60,000 nucleotides of DNA from Polytrichum commune (taxonomy: Eukaryota; Streptophyta; Polytrichopsida; Polytrichales; Polytrichaceae): contig OX485806.1 in the NCBI GenBank assembly GCA_950295325.1, positions 35,466,001 to 35,526,000 on the forward strand. The letters are read 5' to 3'. Positions 8,877 to 19,500 of the stretch are shown one piece after another (position 1 is the stretch's first letter; each line of letters starts with the position of its first letter). The translations under genes and the position numbers were made by a program. Below the pieces are notes generated by a model that saw only the letters and a list, made by a program, of their open reading frames with translations, was not told the DNA's origin and searched no databases.

Positions 8877-11800
8877 ATGGCTTCTAGGGAAAACGATGGA
8901 CTTATATCGGTTGACAAGTTCGGTGGCGAGAACTTCAACCTCTATAAGTTCAAATTGGAGATGGCCATGTCCACCAAGGATCTTTGGGAGATCGTGGATG
9001 GTTCGGAGTTGCCACCACCTTCTACGGCGAGCGACGAAGTCAAGAAGGCGTACGAGCGACGATGCAAGAAAGCCTTCGCCATCATTGCCATGAGTTTGGT
9101 GGACAAGGAGTTGGCGCACATCAAAGGATGCAAGGGACCCGCGGAAGCGTGGAAGACCTTGTGCAACATCCACGAAACCAAAAGCTTGTCCAACATCTTG
9201 TTCATAAGGCGCAAGTTCTTCACCATCAAGATGGACGAGGGCGACGACATCCTCACGCACATCAACAAGGTAAAATCTCTTGCGGACCAACTCACGTGCT
9301 TGGAGGTGCCTATGAAGGACGAGGACGTGATCATGACCTTGCTCGATAGCCTACCGCCCTCGTTCGAGCATTTGATCACCGCATTGGAGACGCGCCCCAT
9401 TTCGGAGCTCAAGTTGGACTTCATCACCGCACGTCTCATGCACGAGGTGTCCAAGAGGAAGGAGAAGGAGCCTCAAGGCGACGATGCGGCCATGTTGTCC
9501 CGCCAACATCGAGCGTTCGACAACAACGAGAGGCGCGGCGACGGCCCGAGGTGCTACAATTGTGGTAAGTTGGGCCACATTGCCCGTAATTGTCGAATGA
9601 AACGCAAGGTGAACGCAAACATGGCAAGGGCGAGCGATGATTTTGCATTCGTAGCGAGAGATGGGGCGTCTAAAATGTCCGCCACTAGATGGATCGTGGA
9701 TTCGGGGGCCTCGCAACACATGACACCACATAAGCATTTTTTCGACACTTACGAACCCGTCACGGGTCGCAAAGTGTTTATGGGTGATAACGGCATGGTA
9801 GATGCCGTAGGCAAAGGCTCCATACTAGTGGAAACACGCGTGAAAGGCCGTGTGCGGAGCATTAGAATGCACGACGTGCTTCATGTGCCGAAAATGCATT
9901 CCAACTTGCTTTCGGTGAGCAAGCTCATTTCGAGGGGTTTGAAAGTGCATTTCAACTCGTTGGGATGCGTGGTGAGGGCGAGCAACGGCGAGATGTTGGG
10001 CGTGGCGTCGTTGGAGTCCAATTTGTACCAATTGGACACCAACGTGTTGAATGGGGCCGAAACGAGTTCTTTGGCGCATTCGGAGGCCAACTCGCATCCT
10101 TTGGAGCTTTGGCACAAGAGGTTGGGGCATCTCAACGCCAATAGCGTGAAAATGCTCCAAAGCATGGTGAGCGGGATGGACGCGGGAGCGGCGCAAGGCG
10201 ACGTGCATTCCTTCGCATGCGAAGGATGTGTGGAGGGCAAACAAGCGAGGCGACCATTCCCCACGGACGGAGGCACCCGCGCCACCAAGATCTTGGAGCT
10301 CGTGCATTCCGACGTGTGCGGGCCGATGAAAACGGCGTCCATCGGGGGCGCAAGGTATTTTCTCACCTTCATTGACGATTTCTCGCGCAAGATTTGGGTG
10401 TACGTGCTCAAGTCCAAGAAGGAGGTGTTGGCAAGGTTCAAAGAATGGAAAACCTTGGTGGAGAGGCAATCGGAGCACGTAGTGAAGGTTCTTAGGTCGG
10501 ATAACGGGGGGGAATACATTTCAAAGGCATTTGATGATTTCTTGAGCAAACATGGCATTGCACGGCAAACCTCCTCACCTTACACGCCGCAACAAAACGG
10601 CGTGGCGGAGCGAGCCAACCGGACCATCGTGGAGATGGCACGGTCCATGATTCATGCCCAACGCCTCGGCCACGAATTTTGGGCGGAGGCGGTGTGCAAT
10701 GCGGCGTACGTACGCAACCGGTGTCCCACCAAGGCGGTTGAAGGAATGACACCCGAGGAGGCGTGGAGCGGGAGGATGCCGCACGTGTCGCACATGCGGG
10801 TGTTCGGATGCGTGGCTTACGCGAAGGTGCCGGATCAAAGGCGAACGAAGTTGGATGCGAAGGGCGTCAAGTGTTTGTTCCTCGGATATTGCGAAGGCAC
10901 GAAGGCGTATCGGCTCATGTGCTTGGAGACGAAGAAAATCATCAAGAGTCCGGACGTGGTGTTTTTCGAGGACAAAACGCATTTGGAGGATTGTCCAAGT
11001 GGGAGAGTTGATGAAGTACCGACGGTGAAGGTGGACATATCTCCCAAATCGGAAGCGGAGGAGTTGGAGGCGAGCGGCGACGTTTCGGAGCCGGACGAGG
11101 AGGAGCCGAACATTGAGGACGAGTGGGAGGCCGAAGTACCGGCCGCGAAATCCACTCGTAGCGCGGAGGCATCGAAACTTAACGCCGGTAAGAGAACCGC
11201 AACCAAACCACCTCCACCACCGCAAGATGGCAATGAGACCATAGGCAATTCTAGGTATCCGGATAGGCCACGCAAACCTCTTGGGGAATGGTGGAAGAAC
11301 CACATTCCGCAACCCGAAGACGATGAGCACGCAAACATAGCAATGGTCGGGGAACCTAGAAATTTGAGAGAAGCATTTGAATCGAGTGATGCGAGCGAGT
11401 GGGAGTCGGCTATGCAAGAGGAGTACGAATCTCTCATAGCCAACGCCACGTGGGAGTTGGTTCCATTGCCGAAGGGCCGCAAGGCCGTGAAATGCAAGTG
11501 GGTGTTTCGCACGAAGAAGGATGCCAACGGTACGGTAGTTCGGTTCAAAGCGAGGTTGGTGGCCAAGGGGTGCTCGCAAGTGGAAGGTGTGGATTTCGGC
11601 GAGACTTTCGCACCCGTGGCCAAATTCAACACCATTAGGGTCATCCTCGCAATGGCGGCGGCCATGGGCTTGGAGATACATCAAATGGACGTCAAGACCG
11701 CATTTTTGAACGGCGAATTGCACGTGGTCATCTACATGGAGCAACCGGAGGGGTTTGTCCAAAAAGGCCGAGAGCACCTCGTATGCAAGTTGGGGAAATC

Positions 11801-12941
11801 GCTCTACGGATTAAAGCAATCCGGACGAGCGTGGTACGAGTGCATTCACATATTCTTTGTGAACAAAGGCTTTACGAGGAGCCATGCGGACCACTCGTTG
11901 TACGTGTTACAAACTTGCCACTACATTGTGATTGTAATCATATATGTAGACGACCTCATCATCTTGGCAAGCAACGTGGACGTGATCAACGAGTTGAAAT
12001 CTAGCCTCGAGAAGGAGTTCGAGATGAGCGACCTCGGCGAGTTGCATTTCTTCCTCGGAGTCCATTTGGAGCGGGATAGGAAGACGCGCACCATCACCAT
12101 GCATCAACGAAGCTACATCGAAACCATTTTGGAGCGATTCGGCATGAGTGATTGTAAGCCCATCTCAACCCCGCTCGACACCAAGACCTCATTGGCGAAG
12201 CTTTCGGAGGAGGAATACGAGAAGCATTCGCACGAAATGAAGGACATTCCGTACCAAAGGGCGGTCGGGTCGTTGATGTACGCAATGGTGGCCACAAGAC
12301 CGGACCTCGCATTCGCGGTAAGCGTGGTAAGTCGGTTTATGTCGCAACCGGGTCCGATGCATTGGATGGCCGTGAAACGAATCATGAGATACTTGAAAGG
12401 CACCATTGATATGAGGTTGCGCATCGGAGGACAACACATAAACCTTAAAGGTTATTCGGACGCGGATTGGGCCGGCGATGTGGAAAACCGAAGGTCTACC
12501 TCCGGATACGTTTTCTTCGTTGGAGACGGGGCCGTGACGTGGAATAGCAAACGACAACTAACGGTGGCTCAATCCACAATGGAGGCGGAGTACATGGCCA
12601 TGAACCGATGCACGAGGGAGGCCATTTGGCTAAGGCAACTAATGGAGGATGTAGGTTGTGCACAAGAGGAGGCGACGACCATGATGTGCGACAACCAAGG
12701 TTCTATGGCATTAGCAAAGAACCCAACCAACCATGATAGGTCAAAACATATAGATGTGCAACATCATTTTATTAGAGAGAAAATTGAAAACAATGTTGTA
12801 GAGCTAGAATATTGTCCAACGCAATATATGGTAGCGGATATTCTTACAAAGGCTTTAGCGAGGGATAGGCATGAGATGTTAAGTGAAATAATGGGGTTGG
12901 AGTACAATGCCACCTCGCAAAGTGGGAGTATTGGAAGGTAG
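8877..12941 (+). CDS. Copia Gag-Pol polyprotein, intact, 1354 aa (E4)
   Basis: Single uninterrupted frame. The ATG at 8877 is the first in frame; the upstream in-frame extension uses no ATG. Domains: Gag (1 to about 220) with CCHC knuckle C226-C239; protease active site DSG at D275; integrase core with catalytic residues D479, D542 and E578 (35 residues between the last two, the D,D-35-E spacing); an acidic then Pro-rich linker (about 690-800); reverse transcriptase with YVDD at 1023-1026; RNase H with Asp near 1195 and Glu near 1236. The last four codons and the TAG stop lie inside the 3' LTR. All key catalytic residues are present, so the protein is plausibly active. No frameshift separates Gag from Pol, so the Gag:Pol ratio would need another mechanism. 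Confidence 0.95.
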   Translation: MASRENDGLISVDKFGGENFNLYKFKLEMAMSTKDLWEIVDGSELPPPSTASDEVKKAYERRCKKAFAIIAMSLVDKELAHIKGCKGPAEAWKTLCNIHETKSLSNILFIRRKFFTIKMDEGDDILTHINKVKSLADQLTCLEVPMKDEDVIMTLLDSLPPSFEHLITALETRPISELKLDFITARLMHEVSKRKEKEPQGDDAAMLSRQHRAFDNNERRGDGPRCYNCGKLGHIARNCRMKRKVNANMARASDDFAFVARDGASKMSATRWIVDSGASQHMTPHKHFFDTYEPVTGRKVFMGDNGMVDAVGKGSILVETRVKGRVRSIRMHDVLHVPKMHSNLLSVSKLISRGLKVHFNSLGCVVRASNGEMLGVASLESNLYQLDTNVLNGAETSSLAHSEANSHPLELWHKRLGHLNANSVKMLQSMVSGMDAGAAQGDVHSFACEGCVEGKQARRPFPTDGGTRATKILELVHSDVCGPMKTASIGGARYFLTFIDDFSRKIWVYVLKSKKEVLARFKEWKTLVERQSEHVVKVLRSDNGGEYISKAFDDFLSKHGIARQTSSPYTPQQNGVAERANRTIVEMARSMIHAQRLGHEFWAEAVCNAAYVRNRCPTKAVEGMTPEEAWSGRMPHVSHMRVFGCVAYAKVPDQRRTKLDAKGVKCLFLGYCEGTKAYRLMCLETKKIIKSPDVVFFEDKTHLEDCPSGRVDEVPTVKVDISPKSEAEELEASGDVSEPDEEEPNIEDEWEAEVPAAKSTRSAEASKLNAGKRTATKPPPPPQDGNETIGNSRYPDRPRKPLGEWWKNHIPQPEDDEHANIAMVGEPRNLREAFESSDASEWESAMQEEYESLIANATWELVPLPKGRKAVKCKWVFRTKKDANGTVVRFKARLVAKGCSQVEGVDFGETFAPVAKFNTIRVILAMAAAMGLEIHQMDVKTAFLNGELHVVIYMEQPEGFVQKGREHLVCKLGKSLYGLKQSGRAWYECIHIFFVNKGFTRSHADHSLYVLQTCHYIVIVIIYVDDLIILASNVDVINELKSSLEKEFEMSDLGELHFFLGVHLERDRKTRTITMHQRSYIETILERFGMSDCKPISTPLDTKTSLAKLSEEEYEKHSHEMKDIPYQRAVGSLMYAMVATRPDLAFAVSVVSRFMSQPGPMHWMAVKRIMRYLKGTIDMRLRIGGQHINLKGYSDADWAGDVENRRSTSGYVFFVGDGAVTWNSKRQLTVAQSTMEAEYMAMNRCTREAIWLRQLMEDVGCAQEEATTMMCDNQGSMALAKNPTNHDRSKHIDVQHHFIREKIENNVVELEYCPTQYMVADILTKALARDRHEMLSEIMGLEYNATSQSGSIGR

Positions 12942-13120
12942 TGTTAGGTTGCATCGGTGACATTGTCCCATATGGGTTGTCACGGCTGGTCCTAACCTAC
13001 ACATATAAATAAAGGCATAAGGGGAGGAGCTAATCACTCTCTCCATTGTATGCAATCCTTGTGTGTTGTGTTCTACCTTTCTACGCTGATGTCTTTGCTT
13101 TCTCCTCTCATTTCCCAATA
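12929..13120 (+). repeat. E4 3' LTR, subfamily B, 192 bp
   Basis: TATTGGAAGG start, CCCAATA end, preceded directly by the polypurine tract AAGTGGGAG (12920-12928). Carries TATAAATAAAGG near position 76 of the LTR. Confidence 0.94.
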
Positions 13121-14140
13121 CATTTTCGGCACATGAAGCACGTCGTGCATTCTAATGCTCCGCACACGGCCTTTCACGCGTGTTTCCACTAGTATGGAGC
13201 CTTTGCCTACGGCATCTACCATGCCGTTATCACCCATAAACACTTTGCGACCCGTGACGGGTTCGTAAGTGTCGAAAAAATGCTTATGTGGTGTCATGTG
13301 TTGCGAGGCCCCCGAATCCACGATCCATCTAGTGGCGGAGCTTTTAGACGCCCCATCTCTCGCTACGAATGCAAAATCATCGCTCGCCCTTGCCATGTTT
13401 GCGTTCACCTTGCGTTTCATTCGACAATTACGAGCAATGTGGCCCAACTTACCACAATTGTAGCACCTCGGGCCGTCGCCGCGCCTCTCGTTGTTGTCGA
13501 ACGCTCGATGTTGGCGGGACAACATGGCCGCATCGTCGCCTTGAGGCTCCTTCTCCTTCCTCTTGGACACCTCGTGCATGAGACGTGCGGTGATGAAGTC
13601 CAACTTGAGCTCCGAAATGGGGCGCGTCTCCAATGCGGTGATCAAATGCTCGAACGAGGGCGGTAGGCTATCGAGCAAGGTCATGACCACGTCCTCGTCC
13701 TTCATAGGGACCTCCAAGCACGTGAGTTGGTCCGCAAGAGATTTTACCTTGTTGATGTGCGTGAGGATGTCGTCGCCCTCGTCCATCTTGATGGTGAAGA
13801 ACTTGCGCCTTATGAACAAGATGTTGGACAAGCTTTTGGTTTCGTGGATGTTGCACAAGGTCTTCCACGCTTCCGCGGGTCCCTTGCATCCTTTGATGTG
13901 CGCCAACTCCTTGTCCACCAAACTCATGGCAATGATGGCGAAGGCTTTCTTGCATCGTCGCTCGTACGCCTTCTTGACTTCGTCGCTCGCCGTAGAAGGC
14001 GGTGGCAACTCCGAACCATCCACGATCTCCCAAAGATCTTTGGTGGACATGGCCATCTCCAATTTAAACTTATAGAGGTTGAAGTTCTCGCCACCGAACT
14101 TGTCAACCGATATAAGTCCATCGTTTTCCCTAGAAGCCAT
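13121..14140 (-). pseudogene. Copia Gag and protease segment, truncated by E4 (E5)
   Basis: ATG at 14140, open for 340 codons through Gag, CCHC knuckle, DSGAS protease motif and on to the VLHVPKM segment, where the reading frame runs into E4's 3' LTR on the opposite strand. The sequence is intact up to the break, so the copy was probably complete before E4 inserted. Confidence 0.9.
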
Positions 14141-14252
14141 TTTCAAACCGAATGCAAGCTCCCACTCACTCAATGTAGTACAAGGGCTTAGAAACCCTCA
14201 AGGAAGTTTAGAAAATGATTTTAAACTTTGGAATTAATTCAAGGTTCTCACA

Positions 14253-15065
14253 CACTCAAGTCAGCACCTTTCCACTCCAAAGCTAAGCCAAATAACTATA
14301 TAACCATCAAAAAGCCCCAACTAAGCCTTTTGGAACTCAAAACACCTCAAAGTAAGCATAGAATGGATGGATCTCTCAAGTCAGCACCTTTCCACTCCAA
14401 AACTAAGCTTAATAACTATATAAGCATCAAAAAGCCACACCTAAGCCTTTTGGAACTCAAAACACCTCAAAGTAAGCATAGAATGGATGGATCTCTCAAG
14501 TCAGCACCTTTCCACTCCAAAACTAAGCTTAATAACTACACAACCATCAAAAAAGCCACACCTAAGCCTTTTGGAACTCAAAACACCTCAAAGTAAGCAT
14601 AGAATGGATGGATCTCTCAAGTCAGCACCTTTCCACTCCAAAACTAAGCTTAATAACTACATAACCATCAAAAAGCCACACCTAAGCCTTTTGGAACTCA
14701 AAACACCTCAAAGTAAGCATAGAATGGATGGATCTCTCAAGTCAGCACCTTTCCACTCCAAAACTAAGCTTAATAACTACATAACCATCAAAAAAGCCAC
14801 ACCTAAGCCTTTTGGAACTCAAAACACCTCAAAGTAAGCATAGAATGGATGGATCTCTCAAGTCAGCACCTTTCCACTCCAAAACTAAGCTTAATAACTA
14901 TATAAGCATCAAAAAGCCACACCTAAGCCTTTTGGAACTCAAAACACCTCAAAGTAAGCATAGAATGGATGGATCTCTCAAGTCAGCACCTTTCCACTCC
15001 AAAACTAAGCTTAATAACTACATAACCATCAAAAAACCACAACAAAGCCTTTTGGAACTCTAATC
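14253..15065 (-). repeat. 120-bp tandem repeat array in E5 leader, about 7 units
   Basis: Seven units, mostly the CTTAATA type, with two units one base longer (an extra A in the AAAAAAG run, about 14550 and 14793). Confidence 0.92.
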
Positions 15066-15299
15066 ACCTCAAACCCTCAAAATGCGAATCGATCTCACAT
15101 AAACACTCAAGATACAATGAACCTCAACCTAAGGTATCCTCCACGCTGGTCCAAGTGTCCAAGAATGCTCCAAGGCGCTCCAAAAATGCTCCAAAACTCC
15201 AAAACTCCTCCAAAAGCTTGAAACACCTTCAAATCGCCTCCGATCAGATCCGACTCTCTCCTACCTCCTCCTAAGCTGATCTCTAAGCTCTAAAGCAAA

Positions 15300-15313
15300 G
15301 TGGGCCCATAACC
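15300..15313 (-). promoter_or_regulatory. E5 primer-binding site, half-tRNA iMet type
   Basis: Minus-strand GGTTATGGGCCCAC directly after the CCAATA end of the LTR. Confidence 0.85.
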
Positions 15314-15505
15314 TATTGGGAAATGAGAGGAGAAAGCAAAGACATCAGCGTAGAAAGGTAGAACACAACACACAAGGATTGCATACAATGGAGAGAGTGA
15401 TTAGCTCCTCCCCTTATGCCTTTATTTATATGTGTAGGTTAGGACCAGCCGTGACAACCCATATGGGACAATGTCACCAATGCAACCTAACACTACCTTC
15501 CAATA
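15314..15505 (-). repeat. E5 5' LTR, subfamily B, 192 bp
   Basis: Pure B signatures in both U3 and U5. It is followed on the plus strand by the last 11 bp of E6's 5' LTR, so E5 landed inside that LTR. Confidence 0.93.
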
Positions 15506-15516
15506 ATTTCCCAATA

Positions 15517-15530
15517 GGTTATGGGCCCAC
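15517..15530 (+). promoter_or_regulatory. E6 primer-binding site, half-tRNA iMet type
   Basis: GGTTATGGGCCCAC directly follows the CCAATA LTR end. Confidence 0.85.
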
Positions 15531-15754
15531 TTTGCTTTAGAGCTTAGAGATCAACTTAGGAAGAGGTAGGAGAGAGCCGGATCTGATCGGAGGCGATTTG
15601 GAGGTGTTTCAAGCTTTTGGTGGAGTTTTGGAGTTTTGGACCACTTTTGGAGCGCCTTGGAGCATTCTTGGACACTTGGACCAGCGTGGAGGACACGTTA
15701 GGTTGAGGTTCATTGTATCTTGAATGTTTATGTGAAATCAATTCGCATTTTGAG

Positions 15755-16462
15755 GGTTTGAGGTGTTTTAGGTTCCAAAAGGCTTAGGTGTGGCTTTTTG
15801 ACGGTTATGTAGTTATTAAGCTTAGTTTTGGAGTGGAAAGGTGCTGACTTGAGAGATCCATCCATTCTATGCTAACTTTGAGGTGTTTTGAGTTCCAAAA
15901 GGCTTAGGTGTGGCTTTTTGATGGTTATGTAGTTATTAAGCTTAGTTTTGGAGTGGAAAGGTGCTGACTTGAGAGATCCATCCATTCAAGACTAACTTTG
16001 AGGTGTTTTGAGTTCCAAAAGGCTTAGGTGTGGCTTTTTGATGGTTATGTAGGTATTAAGCTTAGTTTTGGAGTGGAAAGGTGCTGACTTGAGAGATCCA
16101 TCCCTTCTATGCTTACTTTGAGGTGTTTTGAGTTCCAAAAGGCTTAGGTGTGGCTTTTTGATGGTTAGGTAGTTATTAAACTTAGTTTTGGAGTGGAAAG
16201 GTGCTGACTTGAGAGATCCATCCATTCAATGCTAACTTTGAGGTGTTTTGAGTTCCAAAAGGCTTAGTTGTGGCTTTTTGATGGTTATGTAGTTATTTGG
16301 CTTAGTTTTGGAGTGGAAAGGTGCTGACTTGAGAGATCCATCCATTCAAAACTAACTTTGAGGTGTTTTGAGTTCCAAAAGGCTTAGTTTTGACTTTTTG
16401 ATGGTTATGTAGTCATTTGGCTTAGCTTTGGAGTGGAAAGGTGCTGACTTGAGTGTGTGAGA
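15755..16462 (+). repeat. 120-bp tandem repeat array in E6 leader, 6 units
   Basis: Six units of A-subfamily type, including the GACGGTTATG and TTCAAGACTAAC variants also seen in E1 and E12 but with three fewer units than those. Confidence 0.93.
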
Positions 16463-16567
16463 ACCTTGAATTAATTCCAAAGTTTAAAATCAAATTCTAA
16501 AATTTTCGAGGGTTTTTTAGCCCTCGTGGTACATTAAGTAAGTGGGAGCTTGCATTTGAATTGCAAA

Positions 16568-19500
16568 ATGGCTTCTAGTGAGGGCGATGGCCACATCACG
16601 CTCGACAAGTTCGGCGGCGACAACTTCAACCTCTACAAGTTCAAGTTGGAGATGGTGATGTCCACCAAAGATCTTTGGGAGATCGTGGATGGTTCGGAGT
16701 TGCCACCACCTTCTACGGCGAGCGACGAAGTCAAGAAGGCGTACGAGCGACGATGCAAGAAAGCCTTCGCCATCATTGCCATGAGTTTGGTGGACAAGGA
16801 GTTGGCGCACATCAAAGGATGCAAGGGACCCGCGGAAGCGTGGAAGACCTTGTGCAACATCCACGAAACCAAAAGCTTGTCCAACATCTTGTTCATAAGG
16901 CGCAAGTTCTTCACCATCAAGATGGACGAGGGCGACGACATCCTCACGCACATCAACAAGGTAAAATCTCTTGCGGACCAACTCACGTGCTTGGAGGTGC
17001 CTATGAAGGACGAGGACGTGGTCATGACCTTGCTCGATAGCCTACCGCCCTCGTTCGAGCATTTGATCACCGCATTGGAGACGCGCCCCATTTCGGAGCT
17101 CAAGTTGGACTTCATCACCGCACGTCTCATGCACGAGGTGTCCAAGAGGAAGGAGAAGGAGCCTCAAGGCGACGATGCGGCCATGTTGTCCCGCCAACCT
17201 CGAGCGTTCGACAACAACGAGAGGCGCGGCGACGGCCCGAGGTGCTACAATTGTGGTAAGTTGGGCCACATTGCTCGTAATTGTCGAATGAAACGCAAGG
17301 CGAACGCAAACATGGCAAGGTCGAGTGATGATTTTGCATTTGTAGCGAGAGATGGGGCGTCTAAAAGCTCCGCCACTAGATGGATCGTGGATTCGGGGGC
17401 CTCGCAACACATGACACCACATAAGCATTTTTTCGACACTTACGAACCCGTCACGGGTCGCAAAGTGTTTATGGGTGATAACGGCATGGTAGATGCCGTA
17501 GGCAAAGGCTCCATACTAGTGGAAACCCGCGTGAAAGGCCGTGTGCGGAGCATTAGAATGCACGACGTGCTTCATGTGCCGAAAATGCATTCCAACTTGC
17601 TTTCGGTGAGCAAGCTCATTTCGAGGGGTTTGAAAGTGCATTTCAACTCGTTGGGATGCGTGGTGAGGGCGAGCAACGGCGAGATGTTGGGCGTGGCGTC
17701 GTTGGAGTCCAATTTGTACCAATTGGACACCAACGTGTTGAATGGGGCCGAAACGGGCTCTTTGGCGCATTCCGAGGCCAACTCGCATCCTTTGGAGCTT
17801 TGGCACAAGAGGTTGGGGCATCTCAACGCCAATAGCGTGAAAATGCTCCAAAGCATGGTGAGCGGGATGGACGTGGGAGCGGCGCAAGGCGACGTGCATT
17901 CCTTCGCATGCGAAGGATGTGTGGAGGGCAAACAAGCGAGGCGACCATTCCCCACGGACGGAGGCACCCGCGCCACCAAGATCTTGGAGCTCGTGCATTC
18001 CGACGTGTGCGGGCCGATGAAAACGGCGTCCATCGGGGGCGCAAGGTATTTTCTCACCTTCATTGACGATTTCTCGCGCAAGATTTGGGTGTACGTGCTC
18101 AAGTCCAAGAAGGAGGTGTTGGCAAGGTTCAAAGAATGGAAAACCTTGGTGGAGAGGCAATCGGAGCACGTAGTGAAGGTTCTTAGGTCGGATAACGGGG
18201 GGGAATACATTTCAAAGGCATTTGATGATTTCTTGAGCAAACATGGCATTGCACGGCAAACCTCCTCACCTTACACGCCGCAACAAAACGGCGTGGCGGA
18301 GCGAGCCAACCGCACCATCGTGGAGATGGCACGGTCCATGATTCATGCCCAACGCCTCGGCCACGAATTTTGGGCGGAGGCGGTGTGCAATGCGGCGTAC
18401 GTACGCAACCGGTGTCCCACCAAGGCGGTTGAAGGAATGACACCCGAGGAGGCGTGGAGCGGGAGGATGCCGCACGTGTCGCACATGCGGGTGTTCGGAT
18501 GCGTGGCTTACGCGAAGGTGCCGGATCAAAGGCGAACGAAGTTGGATGCGAAGGGCGTCAAGTGTTTGTTCCTCGGATATTGCGAAGGCACCAAGGCGTA
18601 TCGGCTCATGTGCTTGGAGACGAAGAAAATCATCAAGAGTCCGGACGTGGTGTTTTTCGAGGACAAAACGCATTTGGAGGATTGTCCAAGTGGGAGAGTT
18701 GATGAAATACCGACGGTGAAGGTGGACATATCTCCCAAATCGGAAGCGGAGGAGTTGGAGGCGAGCGGCGACGTTTCGGAGCCGGACGAGGAGGAGCCGA
18801 ACATTGAGGACAAGTGGGAGGCCGAAGTACCGGCCGCGAAATCCACTCGTAGCGCGGAGGCATCGAAACTTAACGCCGGTAAGAGAACCGCAACCAAACC
18901 ACCTCCACCACCGCAAGATGGCAATGAGACCATAGGCAATTCTAGGTATCCGGATAGGCCACGTAAACCTCTTGGGGAATGGTGGAAGAACCACATTCCG
19001 CAACCCGAAGACGATGAGCACGCAAACATAGCAATGGTTGGGGAACCTAGAAACTTGAGAGAAGCATTTGAATCGAGTGATGCGAGCGAGTGGGAGTCGG
19101 CTATGCAAGAGGAGTACGAATCTCTCATAGCCAACGCCACGTGGGAGTTGGTTCCATTGCCGAAGGGCCGCAAGGCCGTGAAATGCAAGTGGGTGTTTCG
19201 CACGAAGAAGGATGCCAACGGTACGGTAGTTCGGTTCAAAGCGAGGTTGGTGGCCAAGGGGTGCTCGCAAGTGGAAGGTGTGGATTTCGGCGAGACTTTC
19301 GCACCCGTGGCCAAATTCAACACCATTAGGGTCATCCTCGCAATGGCGGCGGCCATGGGCTTGGAGATACATCAAATGGACGTCAAGACCGCATTCTTGA
19401 ACGGCGAATTGCACGTGGTCATCTACATGGAGCAACCGGAGGGGTTTGTCCAAAAAGGCCGAGAGCACCTCGTATGCAAGTTGGGGAAATCGCTCTACGG

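Larger units (their letters stand above)
8081..13120 (+). mobile_element. E4, copia element, subfamily B, 5' LTR lost in gap
   Basis: Plus-strand element with at least six leader repeats, an intact Gag-Pol frame and a 3' LTR. It is inserted in E5: the base after its LTR starts the interrupted E5 gag, and CATTT (13121-13125) should be the right-hand target duplication. The 5' LTR and primer site are in the gap. Confidence 0.92.
13121..15505 (-). mobile_element. E5, copia element, subfamily B, 5' half only visible
   Basis: Minus-strand 5' LTR, primer site, leader array and gag through the start of the pre-integrase region, where E4's LTR cuts in. Its 3' half should continue left of E4 behind the gap. 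E3 is not an obvious candidate: its LTR is the mosaic type while E5's is pure B, and E3's flanking pentamer (ACGGA) does not match the one beside E5 (ATTTC). Confidence 0.88.
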
